Made by a program: the position numbers and the translations under genes. Of a stretch of 54,703 bases of DNA, positions 7,968-15,180 are shown one piece after another (position 1 is the stretch's first letter; each line of letters begins with the position of its first letter). This DNA comes from a virus. The stretch is from the IMG/VR virus record IMGVR_UViG_3300042888_002801, positions 1 through 54,703 of that record. The stretch is one strand, 5' to 3'. The notes beneath the pieces are model-generated. The model ran no database searches. It was given only the letters and a program-made list of their open reading frames with translations, and was not told the DNA's origin.

Positions 7968-8914
7968 TCACATTGGATAGACTGCAACAAATAATACCGC
8001 CAGATCAGGCTCTGGCCAACAAGGCATTGAGTGTGGCACTGCAACAAATATCTGGCATCTCAAACAATCCGTTGCCTGTGATGGCCAATGTAATTTCCAA
8101 TTTAGAAACCACAAAAGATTTGCCCTTGGTCACTGCATTGTCACAACCAGTGCCCAACGATGTTACACAATTTTACACTTCAACATTTAATCAAGGCAGT
8201 TATTCCACAACAACCACCAATATTGTAAATTCAATTGGTGTGGCTTCGGGTATAGGATACGTTGCACCCATCACAGAAGCCATTGGTAATATTGCCACTA
8301 TGAACGTGAGTGGTCTAAGCACCACATATCAAATAATGGCAAATGTTGTCAATGGTGATTATGATTATCCATTGCCAGATCCTCCTGGCGGATCTAGCAT
8401 ATTAATTCCCAGCGGACCCTATGCAGGATCATATGCCACTGCTGACGAGTGTTTTGACACTGCACTGATACCAGGTGCAGACGCTAACATTGCTAATTTG
8501 ATTGTAAGTTATCCTGTACAAACTGCGTCCATGAACAGCAATTGGTATGGCATGGGCAGTCAATTTGCCAATGAACAATATACCCAACAGGCAGCCAACA
8601 TAGATTTCACACTGCAAACATCTGGTCAACAATCAAGCATATTTGGATTTGTATATAGCTTGCCTTCCTATGCCACAGATACTACACAAGGTGGGATGAC
8701 ACAATTTCTTGAAGGTGTAGCAGATTTGAACACATTTACTGGTCAATGTGTAGTGGGTGCATTGCGTGAAGGAAGGAATGAAGCGGCACTGAGAAACGCA
8801 GGAGTAACCACAAACAGTACCATTCCAGCAAACTCCATTCCACCTCAGCCCACTGCCAATCTGATACCTGCCACATACACTTCTACTGAAGCAGCCAATA
8901 TAACAACAAGTTGA
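7964..8914 (+). CDS. Probable virion (baseplate/tail) protein
   Basis: A 316-residue Asn/Thr/Ser/Ala-rich protein overlapping the previous stop by ATGA. Composition resembles its neighbour (short aliphatic stretches, many Asn-Ile and Thr-Thr pairs), without signal peptide or enzymatic motif. The gene closes the PAAR-containing unit and a terminator-like hairpin covers its stop codon, so this three-gene block is likely one transcript end. Structural role inferred from context only. Confidence 0.63.
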   Translation: MITLDRLQQIIPPDQALANKALSVALQQISGISNNPLPVMANVISNLETTKDLPLVTALSQPVPNDVTQFYTSTFNQGSYSTTTTNIVNSIGVASGIGYVAPITEAIGNIATMNVSGLSTTYQIMANVVNGDYDYPLPDPPGGSSILIPSGPYAGSYATADECFDTALIPGADANIANLIVSYPVQTASMNSNWYGMGSQFANEQYTQQAANIDFTLQTSGQQSSIFGFVYSLPSYATDTTQGGMTQFLEGVADLNTFTGQCVVGALREGRNEAALRNAGVTTNSTIPANSIPPQPTANLIPATYTSTEAANITTS

Positions 8915-8928
8915 TTTGTTGTTTTTTT
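8902..8928 (+). terminator. Rho-independent terminator after the PAAR block
   Basis: AACAACAA (8902-8909) pairs with TTGTTGTT (8916-8923) around a 6-base loop and runs into a T tract. The stem is A/T-rich, so strength may be low, but a promoter follows directly. Confidence 0.55.
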
Positions 8929-8941
8929 ACAACACTGTGAT

Positions 8942-8970
8942 TTGACAACTAATTGTCTATTTGCTATAAT
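8942..8970 (+). promoter_or_regulatory. Sigma70 promoter, full consensus
   Basis: TTGACA, 17-base spacer, TATAAT preceded by TGC (extended -10). It directs the metalloprotease-like gene at 9000; the predicted start is near 8977, leaving a short leader with GGAG before the ATG. Confidence 0.88.
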
Positions 8971-8999
8971 AACAGCATAGTAAAAAATTAGGAGTTGTG

Positions 9000-9401
9000 A
9001 TGGAATTTTATGTTGAAGGAAGTTCTAAAACCAAAGCATTTGTTGAGTCACTGTTGCCTTCGATGCTGGAGCAGTTGAAACTCACAAAGAGTAAAAAACT
9101 CTTGCACATTATTATAGATAAAGAATTAGAAGATTTAGGAACCACTGTGCCGTTACAAGGCCTTGACACTTATTTGGTTGTTTTGAAACCGGTAAAAAAT
9201 CTATGGGAGCTAGGTGCCACCCTAGCACACGAATTGACTCATGTTGCTCAATTTGCTAAAGGCACGTTGAAAGTCACCCGCAATGGTAAAAAGTGGAACG
9301 GCAAATTTTATCACAGAAATTATCCATACCTGCAACAGCCATGGGAAGTTCAGGCCTTTGCCAAACAAGAAATTATCATACGCAGGGCATTGGAAGTGTA
9401 G
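9000..9401 (+). CDS. Zinc metallopeptidase-like protein (HExxH)
   Basis: A 133-residue protein with the zincin signature LAHELTHVAQFAKG around residue 80: two His zinc ligands and the catalytic Glu. A conserved Glu in PWEVQAFAKQ could be the third ligand. The layout resembles small SprT-like or phage putative metallopeptidases; the target is unknown. The ATG at 9000 is preferred over an in-frame GTG one codon earlier because of GGAG spacing. It stands alone between two strong promoters. Confidence 0.78.
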   Translation: MEFYVEGSSKTKAFVESLLPSMLEQLKLTKSKKLLHIIIDKELEDLGTTVPLQGLDTYLVVLKPVKNLWELGATLAHELTHVAQFAKGTLKVTRNGKKWNGKFYHRNYPYLQQPWEVQAFAKQEIIIRRALEV

Positions 9402-9427
9402 TGTTGTGTAAAAACAACACAAAATGG

Positions 9428-9456
9428 TTGACCAAAAACACCCAATTTGCTATAAT
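9428..9456 (+). promoter_or_regulatory. Sigma70 promoter
   Basis: TTGACC, 17-base spacer, TATAAT with TGC before it. Drives the gene at 9491 and probably the small genes after it. The GGTTGACC opening recurs at 38206, 54035 and 54389. Confidence 0.88.
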
Positions 9457-9490
9457 ACATACATAGACAGTTAACTAACGGAGCAAATTT

Positions 9491-9985
9491 ATGAACTGTA
9501 GCCCTACTTTGACAACAGAAGAATTCAAAAATGTGCATAATGGCCTGTGCAAATTGTCCGCAATCATGGGCGAATTAGAAGATACCATTCATCCTTTGTT
9601 GTTCAAAAAATTGCTCCAGGCCAAGGCTGAAATTGACAAAGGACTTGAAGGTGCTTACGAACAGGATAACAATGCGTTTGAAAACAAATTTTCACATTAT
9701 GAAAATGTTCGCAACGATCTAGGTCTAGCCACAGTTTGGTCTATGTTTGAGGTCAACAATCTCAATGACCGTCATACTTTTGAAGGTGCCACCACTGTGG
9801 TATATAAAGATTGGATGACTGACAAGGATATTGTGGTTGAGATAAATGGTCTTACATGGGCGGCTCTATATGTTGCGGCCAATGCGGCAATTCGCAATAG
9901 CACCGACAATCATCATGTCTACATCGAAGGCTTTGAACAGTCGTCGATTGACTCTACTGTGTTGTTCTTGTCCACCGGCTCTTAA
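9491..9985 (+). CDS. Hypothetical protein
   Basis: A 164-residue soluble acidic protein. The N-terminal half is helical (ELEDTIHPLLFKKLLQAK, then AEIDKGLEGAYE), and the C-terminal half looks beta-rich with FEGATTVVYKDW and DIVVEINGLTW. No recognised motif. A GGAG ribosome site and a strong upstream promoter support expression. First gene of a run of small genes to about 10792. Confidence 0.7.
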   Translation: MNCSPTLTTEEFKNVHNGLCKLSAIMGELEDTIHPLLFKKLLQAKAEIDKGLEGAYEQDNNAFENKFSHYENVRNDLGLATVWSMFEVNNLNDRHTFEGATTVVYKDWMTDKDIVVEINGLTWAALYVAANAAIRNSTDNHHVYIEGFEQSSIDSTVLFLSTGS

Positions 9986-10005
9986 TTTTAGTTTAAGGAT
10001 TCAAC

Positions 10006-10206
10006 ATGTCATATTATGTTTTTAAACACAATAAAGATTATGGTCCACGCAAAGGACTTGAAGGCCCATTCCACTATCCCAATGGCCAGGTGTTGTATTA
10101 TGATCCCAAGGCCGGTGAGTACTGGGATCCCTGCACAGACTTTTTTGTGCCCAACGAAGATGTAGCCCGTTTGCAGAACAGTATCTTTGACATTGTAAGG
10201 AGTTAA
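10006..10206 (+). CDS. Hypothetical small protein
   Basis: A 66-residue protein rich in aromatic residues and Pro/Gly (YGPRKGLEGPFHYPNGQ, then YYDPKAGEYWDPCTD). Preceded by AAGGA 8 bases upstream. No homology recognised; lies between two other small genes in one unit. Confidence 0.65.
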   Translation: MSYYVFKHNKDYGPRKGLEGPFHYPNGQVLYYDPKAGEYWDPCTDFFVPNEDVARLQNSIFDIVRS

Positions 10207-10208
10207 TC

Positions 10209-10388
10209 ATGGCAGTTGAAAAGAAAATTTATACAATGAGTGCCAAGTTAAGCCCCAAAGAACTAGGCGTGTACTTTGCGGCAGTTCTGCGTATGCAACA
10301 AGAATTAGAAGATGTTTTTATGCGTGGCAAAGAAGATACGGGTTTTCCGGAAGCAAACCAAGTAATTGATCATATAAGGAGTCTGTGA
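10209..10388 (+). CDS. Hypothetical small protein
   Basis: A 59-codon gene (MAVEKKIYTMSAKLSP and onward, ending DHIRSL) with AAGGAG before its ATG. Its stop overlaps the next ATG (TGATG), so the two are probably translationally coupled. No motif recognised; mainly helical with charged residues. Confidence 0.65.
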   Translation: MAVEKKIYTMSAKLSPKELGVYFAAVLRMQQELEDVFMRGKEDTGFPEANQVIDHIRSL

Positions 10389-10792
10389 TGGGATTAGATA
10401 TGTATGCCTATGCGGCAGTTAAACAAGGTCAGTACAGTGAGTTTTACGAAAGTGCTGAATACACCAACAACGAAGCTGTAAATACCAAGGTAACCAAGCC
10501 TAGAGAACTTGCATACTGGCGTAAACATCCTAACCTCCACGGCTGGATGCGGCAATTGTGGAACCGACGTGGCAACGAAGGCAGTTTTAACGGCGATGAG
10601 TTAGAACTGTTTAGAGAAGACATAGATGATCTTGAGCAAGATATACTAGACAACACACTGCCACACACACAAGGATTCTTCTTTGGCAACGACTCTGCTG
10701 AGCTCTACAAAGAGCAGGATTTGGAGTTTATCAAGAATGCTCGTTATGAGTTGTTCATGGGTCTCAGAGTATTTTATAATAGTTCATGGTGA
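10388..10792 (+). CDS. Conserved phage protein (MGLDMYxYA family)
   Basis: A 134-residue protein beginning MGLDMYAYA and containing ELAYWRKHPNLHGWM. This pattern marks a very widespread phage family, sometimes loosely labelled phosphoglycerate kinase in annotations although no such fold is evident. Acidic middle (DIDDLEQDILD). The ATG at 10388 is chosen over an upstream GTG because it overlaps the previous stop and follows AAGGAG. Biochemical role unknown. Confidence 0.8.
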   Translation: MGLDMYAYAAVKQGQYSEFYESAEYTNNEAVNTKVTKPRELAYWRKHPNLHGWMRQLWNRRGNEGSFNGDELELFREDIDDLEQDILDNTLPHTQGFFFGNDSAELYKEQDLEFIKNARYELFMGLRVFYNSSW

Positions 10793-10797
10793 TTAAA

Positions 10798-11106
10798 ATG
10801 AGATTATTTGTATTACTTTTTTTTGCGGCAAGTGTCAGTGCCGGGCAATTGCCTGAACCTGGTCTAGCACAACCAGCAATAGTTCCGCCACTGCCAGTGT
10901 TTGAGCAACCAAAATTGATACAAACACCCACAACCTATTATCAAACTGCACCAGTCACAACATACTATTATCCACCAGTTACAACAACCTATTATCGAAC
11001 TGCGCCAGTTACAACATACTATTATCCACCAATCACACGCTATATACCGCCTCGGTTAAATTATTATCCGATGCCAAGTGTGCAACCTATTCTAATACGC
11101 AGATGA
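10798..11106 (+). CDS. Exported Tyr/Thr/Pro repeat protein
   Basis: A 102-residue protein with a Sec signal peptide (MRLFVLLFFAASVSAG, cleavage likely after SVSA) and then a Pro/Tyr/Thr-rich mature part built of two near-identical units, YYxTAPVTTYYYPPV-like. Starts at 10798 or at the in-frame ATG 10786, which overlaps the gene before. It opens a four-gene set of exported or lipid-anchored proteins. Such repeats suggest an extended envelope or surface protein; function unknown. Confidence 0.68.
   Translation: MRLFVLLFFAASVSAGQLPEPGLAQPAIVPPLPVFEQPKLIQTPTTYYQTAPVTTYYYPPVTTTYYRTAPVTTYYYPPITRYIPPRLNYYPMPSVQPILIRR
10931..11038 (+). repeat. Two tandem 54-bp repeats
   Basis: Units 10931-10984 and 10985-11038 are nearly identical and encode the Tyr/Thr/Pro repeats of the exported protein. 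The period of 54 keeps the frame. Confidence 0.85.
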
Positions 11107-11366
11107 AAGTTTTAATTAGCATTATCTCTATCATGCTAGCAGGGTGTGCTACACAACCGCCATCACCCAAGTTTGATCCATTGGGATCTGCAGTTCCAAA
11201 TTGTCTAACTGCAAAAACTCAAATACCTTACTTGGAACAACAAATTGCAGTTTTTAAAACTGGTCGTGGTACTGCGCCGGAAACTGATGATGATCGCAAG
11301 TATATTGCAAGAATTAAGAATATTATTTGGTCGTTGAGGTCAACATGTCCAGCCGCTTATCTTTGA
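11103..11366 (+). CDS. Small lipoprotein
   Basis: An 87-residue protein with a lipobox, IMLAGC (Cys15), followed by ATQPPSPK, so it should be lipidated and held in the inner or outer membrane. The mature part is short and charged with two further Cys. ATGA overlap with the repeat protein upstream, and it overlaps the start of the next exported gene. A short Pro-containing lipoprotein overlapping another exported gene recalls spanin pairs, but the partner lacks an uncleaved anchor, so a lysis role is only a weak possibility. Confidence 0.7.
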   Translation: MKVLISIISIMLAGCATQPPSPKFDPLGSAVPNCLTAKTQIPYLEQQIAVFKTGRGTAPETDDDRKYIARIKNIIWSLRSTCPAAYL

Positions 11367-11908
11367 TCATATTATTGTTATTTGTAAATTCGGTTCATGC
11401 CGAATGTTATAGTCGCATTGCCATGAATAACAAAATTCAAGACCAAATGGTTGCAATTGCCAACATACAAAAAATCATAGTGCCCATAAGCGAAACACAA
11501 AATAAATGTATTGTGAATTTTCGTGCACAAGTGAATGGTGCTTGGCACACAATCGAAGGTGAAGCAACAGGAGTCAAAGCTGACAACACCGATCCACTAT
11601 GTACTCAAGCACTAAACTCGTCTAGTAGAAATTTTTTAACACAATCCGGAATCAGCAAGCTAAGTGTTGAACAAAACATGGTGTGTACTGATCAGCGCAT
11701 TGCCAAGACACGTTTGGTCAAGGTTGGTGATTCTATTAAGGAAAGTGAAGTTGCTCCGCACCCAAACTTTCCAAAACGATTTGAGTACAGAAACACATTT
11801 TGTCGATGGTTTATGGAACCAGAAGTACGTGTAGGAGATATCATACAACGACAAGGTATCGTTTGCCGAATTCGTGATGACGAGTGGCAAGTGGTTGACA
11901 AATGGTAA
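11345..11908 (+). CDS. Periplasmic hypothetical protein
   Basis: A 187-residue protein with a Sec signal peptide (LSLIILLLFVNSVHA, cut before ECYSRI) and seven Cys in the predicted mature chain, some of which could form disulfides in the periplasm. No family recognised. The start at 11345 gives a proper signal peptide; a TTG 18 bases earlier would only add six residues. The promoter for the next lipoprotein gene lies inside its last codons. Confidence 0.68.
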   Translation: MSSRLSLIILLLFVNSVHAECYSRIAMNNKIQDQMVAIANIQKIIVPISETQNKCIVNFRAQVNGAWHTIEGEATGVKADNTDPLCTQALNSSSRNFLTQSGISKLSVEQNMVCTDQRIAKTRLVKVGDSIKESEVAPHPNFPKRFEYRNTFCRWFMEPEVRVGDIIQRQGIVCRIRDDEWQVVDKW

Positions 11909-11923
11909 CAGTCGTGTTACAAT
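11895..11923 (+). promoter_or_regulatory. Sigma70 promoter for the LPP20-like gene
   Basis: TTGACA, 17-base spacer, TACAAT with TG one base before. It begins within the 3' end of the periplasmic gene and gives a leader of about 25 bases to the ATG at 11955. Confidence 0.75.
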
Positions 11924-11954
11924 TAACTATTAGATTTTATTAACAGGAGAAATC

Positions 11955-12740
11955 ATGAAGCGTCTAATTATTGCCAGTGCGGTGGCTGCATTAGTGGGTT
12001 GTTCAACTACCAGGGTTCCTTTAACCACGGTAACTTCCCCGACCCCGGCTGTAACTAAGGATCAAACAATTGCAGCGGCCGGCAAGGTAGACAGTCCTCG
12101 GACAATTGATCTACCAAGTTGGTACATTAAACCGCCAGCTTCTACTGACGATTATATTTGGTTTGCTGGCACTGGTTACAGTTCTGACTTGGCAATGAGT
12201 CGTGAAAAGGCCGTGCTGGATAGCCAGATGAAACTGGCAGACACAATCAATGGCGCAATGAATGCCATGGTCAAACAACAAAAGTCTGACAATGCTGGTA
12301 GTGTTGTTACAGACAAGACTTCTATCACAGTTAAAAAGATCATTGCCAATACAGTAATGACTGGTTACAGAATTGAAGACAGTCGTGTGTTAAGCGAGAA
12401 TCGTAACTACCGAACATTTATTTTGGTTCGTTATCCAATCGGCGATGCCAACAGATTGCTTAAAGATCGATTACAACGTGAAAGTCAAAGCAATGATTCA
12501 GATGAAGCATTGCAACGAGAACTAGATCGAGAAGTGGCGCCTCCGAGTAAATCCAAAACAATTGGTGCACTAACTCCTGCTCCGACAATTCAAGTTACGC
12601 CAGTGGCTCAATTGGCTCCATCTGCAACCACAGTGGCATCAGTTAACTTGCTTCAGACCAATAATGCTGAATACAATCAACGACGAGCAGAGGCACTACA
12701 AAAACCCAATGCCGTTGTTTTTCAAGAAACAATTAGATAA
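11955..12740 (+). CDS. LPP20-like outer-membrane lipoprotein
   Basis: A 261-residue lipoprotein: signal sequence with lipobox ALVGC (Cys16), then a domain at about residues 50-165 with LPSWYIKPP, YIWFAGTGYSSDLAMSREKA and AxxxLA helices, the arrangement of LPP20-type lipoproteins known from bacterial outer membranes. The C-terminal third is low complexity and may span periplasm. Good ribosome site (AGGAG) and own promoter. A cellular-type lipoprotein in a phage suggests envelope alteration, for example superinfection exclusion, but that is inference. Confidence 0.72.
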   Translation: MKRLIIASAVAALVGCSTTRVPLTTVTSPTPAVTKDQTIAAAGKVDSPRTIDLPSWYIKPPASTDDYIWFAGTGYSSDLAMSREKAVLDSQMKLADTINGAMNAMVKQQKSDNAGSVVTDKTSITVKKIIANTVMTGYRIEDSRVLSENRNYRTFILVRYPIGDANRLLKDRLQRESQSNDSDEALQRELDREVAPPSKSKTIGALTPAPTIQVTPVAQLAPSATTVASVNLLQTNNAEYNQRRAEALQKPNAVVFQETIR

Positions 12741-14158
12741 TGGTAGCATTTATCCAACCTAAGCCAAAAAATAAATATATGAATCACACTATAGATTACA
12801 GTGACGAAAAATTTAAAGGATTAAAATTGGCGGCCGATTGGATTCGCGATCTAGAAAGTAGTGACAGTAGGATCCACAAAGAAAAAGTAATTGAAAAAGC
12901 ACTTATGGCCTCCAAACTAGGCAGTGCCAGTGCCCAATGCTTTCTTTTTAACTGTTACCAAGCCTATAACCCATTCTATGTATTTGGAGTAAGACAGGTC
13001 CCAGAAACAATGGGACTAGTTGATCGTCCCAATCCTTGGCCATCGTTTTGGGGCCTGTTAGAAGCTCTACGCCTTCGCACAGTCACCGGTAACACTGCTC
13101 GAGATTCAATTGAACTCATGAGTCAAGAGTTTGATTCTGAAGAGTGGAACGGGCTGTGTCGCAGGGTCATTATCAAAGATCTGCGATGCGGCATCAGCGA
13201 AAAAACATTGAACAAGGTGTTGGGCAAATCAGAATGGAAAATACCAATTTTTAGTTGCCAACTTGCACAAGATTCAAATGATCATCCTGCCAAATTAAAA
13301 GGCACCAAACGCCTGGAAGTTAAACTGGATGGAGTGCGTGTTATAACAGTTGTTACCGGCGATGGTGTAAATTTATTCAGCCGTAATGGCAAACCGTTTG
13401 AAAACTTTCCACAGATTGCAGATGCACTGACATCAATTTTGGAAAAATTGCCAAGTGTGAATTTAGGTGGCCGAGGCTATATATTTGACGGCGAAATTGT
13501 GGGAGAAAGTTTCCAGCAACTAATGCGCCAAGCACATCGTAAAGGCAACGCTAAAACTGAAGGCATGGTATATCATGTGTTTGACATTGTTCCATTGCCG
13601 TACTTTAGAGAAGGCAAGTGGGATAAAGTTCAAACAGTTCGGTTGACACACCTTGAACAATTTAAATCTCAATTTGAGACCACTGATTGTATTAGAATCA
13701 TGCCTGGTATGAATGTAGATTTAAATACTGCCGAAGGACATGATGTCATGCGCAGATTTGCCGAAGCGTCAGTGGAGCAAGGCTACGAAGGCATTATGAT
13801 CAAAGATATTGATGCTCCATACGAGTGTAAACGTAGCAGTGCGTGGATGAAATGGAAACCTACAATTACTGTAGATCTCAATATTGTGGGGTTTGAAGAA
13901 GGAACTGGTCGCAATGTGGGCCGGTTAGGTGCTATAATTTGTGAAGGAGTTGACAATGACAGAACTATTCGTGTTAATGTTGGTAGCGGTTTGTCTGATA
14001 GCAATCGCGATGAGTATTGGGCCGCTCGCGATGAGCTTCTTGATCGGGTGGTTGAGGTTGAAGCGGACGCAGTTACTCAAAACCAAGACGGATCATACAG
14101 TCTGAGATTTCCACGATTTGTAAGATTTCGTGGATTTGAAGCAGGAGAAAAACTTTAA
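12740..14158 (+). CDS. ATP-dependent DNA ligase
   Basis: Seals nicks in DNA using ATP. Motif I with the nucleotide-accepting lysine is EVKLDGVR (Lys195 from this start), motif III is YIFDGEIVGE, motif IV EGIMIKD, and motif V WMKWKP; an OB-fold domain follows (LNIVGFEEGTGRNVGRLG). At 472 residues it is close to T4 ligase (487). The ATG at 12740 overlaps the previous stop by one base; another in-frame ATG is at 12779. The downstream AbrB-like gene overlaps its stop. Confidence 0.94.
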   Translation: MVAFIQPKPKNKYMNHTIDYSDEKFKGLKLAADWIRDLESSDSRIHKEKVIEKALMASKLGSASAQCFLFNCYQAYNPFYVFGVRQVPETMGLVDRPNPWPSFWGLLEALRLRTVTGNTARDSIELMSQEFDSEEWNGLCRRVIIKDLRCGISEKTLNKVLGKSEWKIPIFSCQLAQDSNDHPAKLKGTKRLEVKLDGVRVITVVTGDGVNLFSRNGKPFENFPQIADALTSILEKLPSVNLGGRGYIFDGEIVGESFQQLMRQAHRKGNAKTEGMVYHVFDIVPLPYFREGKWDKVQTVRLTHLEQFKSQFETTDCIRIMPGMNVDLNTAEGHDVMRRFAEASVEQGYEGIMIKDIDAPYECKRSSAWMKWKPTITVDLNIVGFEEGTGRNVGRLGAIICEGVDNDRTIRVNVGSGLSDSNRDEYWAARDELLDRVVEVEADAVTQNQDGSYSLRFPRFVRFRGFEAGEKL

Positions 14159-14418
14159 TGACAACAACCAGAAAATCATGGACACTAACAATTGATGAAG
14201 ATCCAGAAACTGGTGATGGCATATTGACCTTTCCAGAAGACCTGTTGGCAGCAGCAGGTTGGAAGGAAGGTGATAATTTATTGTGGACCGATCTCAAAAA
14301 CGGTTCATGGCAATTGAGCAAACAAACTGCCATGGACAAGCCAACATCTGAGGAAGAAGAAGCTTGGCAAGAGTTAGATAACAAACTAAAGGAAAAACAT
14401 AATGACAAAAATCAGTGA
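14158..14418 (+). CDS. AbrB/MazE-like small DNA-binding protein
   Basis: An 86-residue protein. The segment GDGILTFPEDLLAAAGWKEGDNLLW has the swapped-hairpin pattern of AbrB/SpoVT/MazE DNA-binding proteins (xxxPxxxLxxxGxxxGDxL). The C-terminal tail is a charged helix (EEEEAWQELDNKLKEK). Could be a phage transcription factor or an antitoxin-like protein, but no toxin gene is adjacent. Overlaps ligase by one base and the next gene by 17. Confidence 0.62.
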   Translation: MTTTRKSWTLTIDEDPETGDGILTFPEDLLAAAGWKEGDNLLWTDLKNGSWQLSKQTAMDKPTSEEEEAWQELDNKLKEKHNDKNQ

Positions 14419-14593
14419 TAAATTAATAAAAGTAAATGACAACTTTACTGTGAACATGTACGACAACGGTTTTATGGTCGAAATTGGTGGTCGCGACAGC
14501 GCCGACGAGTGGAAAACTGCAAAGATTCTCTGCAACACACTAGAGGATCTAATTGCAGTTGTTACAGAAGCAACATTGATGACCAAAGAATAA
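14402..14593 (+). CDS. Hypothetical small protein
   Basis: A 63-residue protein with the pattern NFTVNMYDNGFMVEIGGRD then WKTAKILC and LEDLIAVV, seen as small conserved proteins in T4-like phages. Probably a compact beta-sheet plus helix. AGGAAA lies upstream inside the previous gene. Function unknown. Confidence 0.65.
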   Translation: MTKISDKLIKVNDNFTVNMYDNGFMVEIGGRDSADEWKTAKILCNTLEDLIAVVTEATLMTKE

Positions 14594-14601
14594 AGTCACA
14601 G

Positions 14602-15159
14602 ATGACACAAGCACATCGTTGTAATGTGTGCAGTTGTGAATACACAGACGACGAAGGTGGGGTAGAAGGATACTTTGGTATATTGCCAGTTGCTTTCTGC
14701 CCTACATGTTTTAGTTGTATGTGCGACATGGCATCGCAATACATTGATCCTGTAGAAGAAGATACGTCTAAGCCAGAATACGACGAGCTATTGCGGCATC
14801 TTCGCGGTATTAGAAAAGTAGTGATCAACGATCAACATGGTGGATTTGGTCTAAGCCATCATGCTAAAATTCAATATCTAACACTCAGTGGTGTTACGTA
14901 CACTTTACAAGAACAACCAGACCGAGACACACAGCATAAAAAAGGCTCTGTGATAATGGTCAATGGAAAAGAATTCCAAGACCGTCACATTGATAGAGAT
15001 GATCCCATACTTGTTAAGATTGTTCAGGAAATGGGCAATGATGTACATGGGTTTTTTGCTAATTTAAAAATTGTAGAAATTCCTGCTGAGATTGATTGGC
15101 AAGTAGATCAACATGACGGATTAGAATGGATCTCTGAGAAACATCGAACATGGAATTAA
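14602..15159 (+). CDS. Conserved phage protein with N-terminal zinc finger
   Basis: A 185-residue protein. Cys residues in CNVCSC and CPTCFSCMC near the N-terminus could bind zinc. The C-terminal part (FFANLKIVEIPAEIDW, then DGLEWISEKHRTW) matches a signature I know from many T4-like phages without assigned function. I chose the ATG at 14602 because upstream residues overlap the preceding gene in another frame. Confidence 0.7.
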   Translation: MTQAHRCNVCSCEYTDDEGGVEGYFGILPVAFCPTCFSCMCDMASQYIDPVEEDTSKPEYDELLRHLRGIRKVVINDQHGGFGLSHHAKIQYLTLSGVTYTLQEQPDRDTQHKKGSVIMVNGKEFQDRHIDRDDPILVKIVQEMGNDVHGFFANLKIVEIPAEIDWQVDQHDGLEWISEKHRTWN

Positions 15160-15180
15160 AATATCGGTAAATACTAACTC

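Noticed and set aside
9401-9420. GTGTTGT/ACAACAC hairpin after the metallopeptidase gene
   Set aside because: No T tract follows; it overlaps the stop and precedes the next promoter, so a terminator cannot be claimed.
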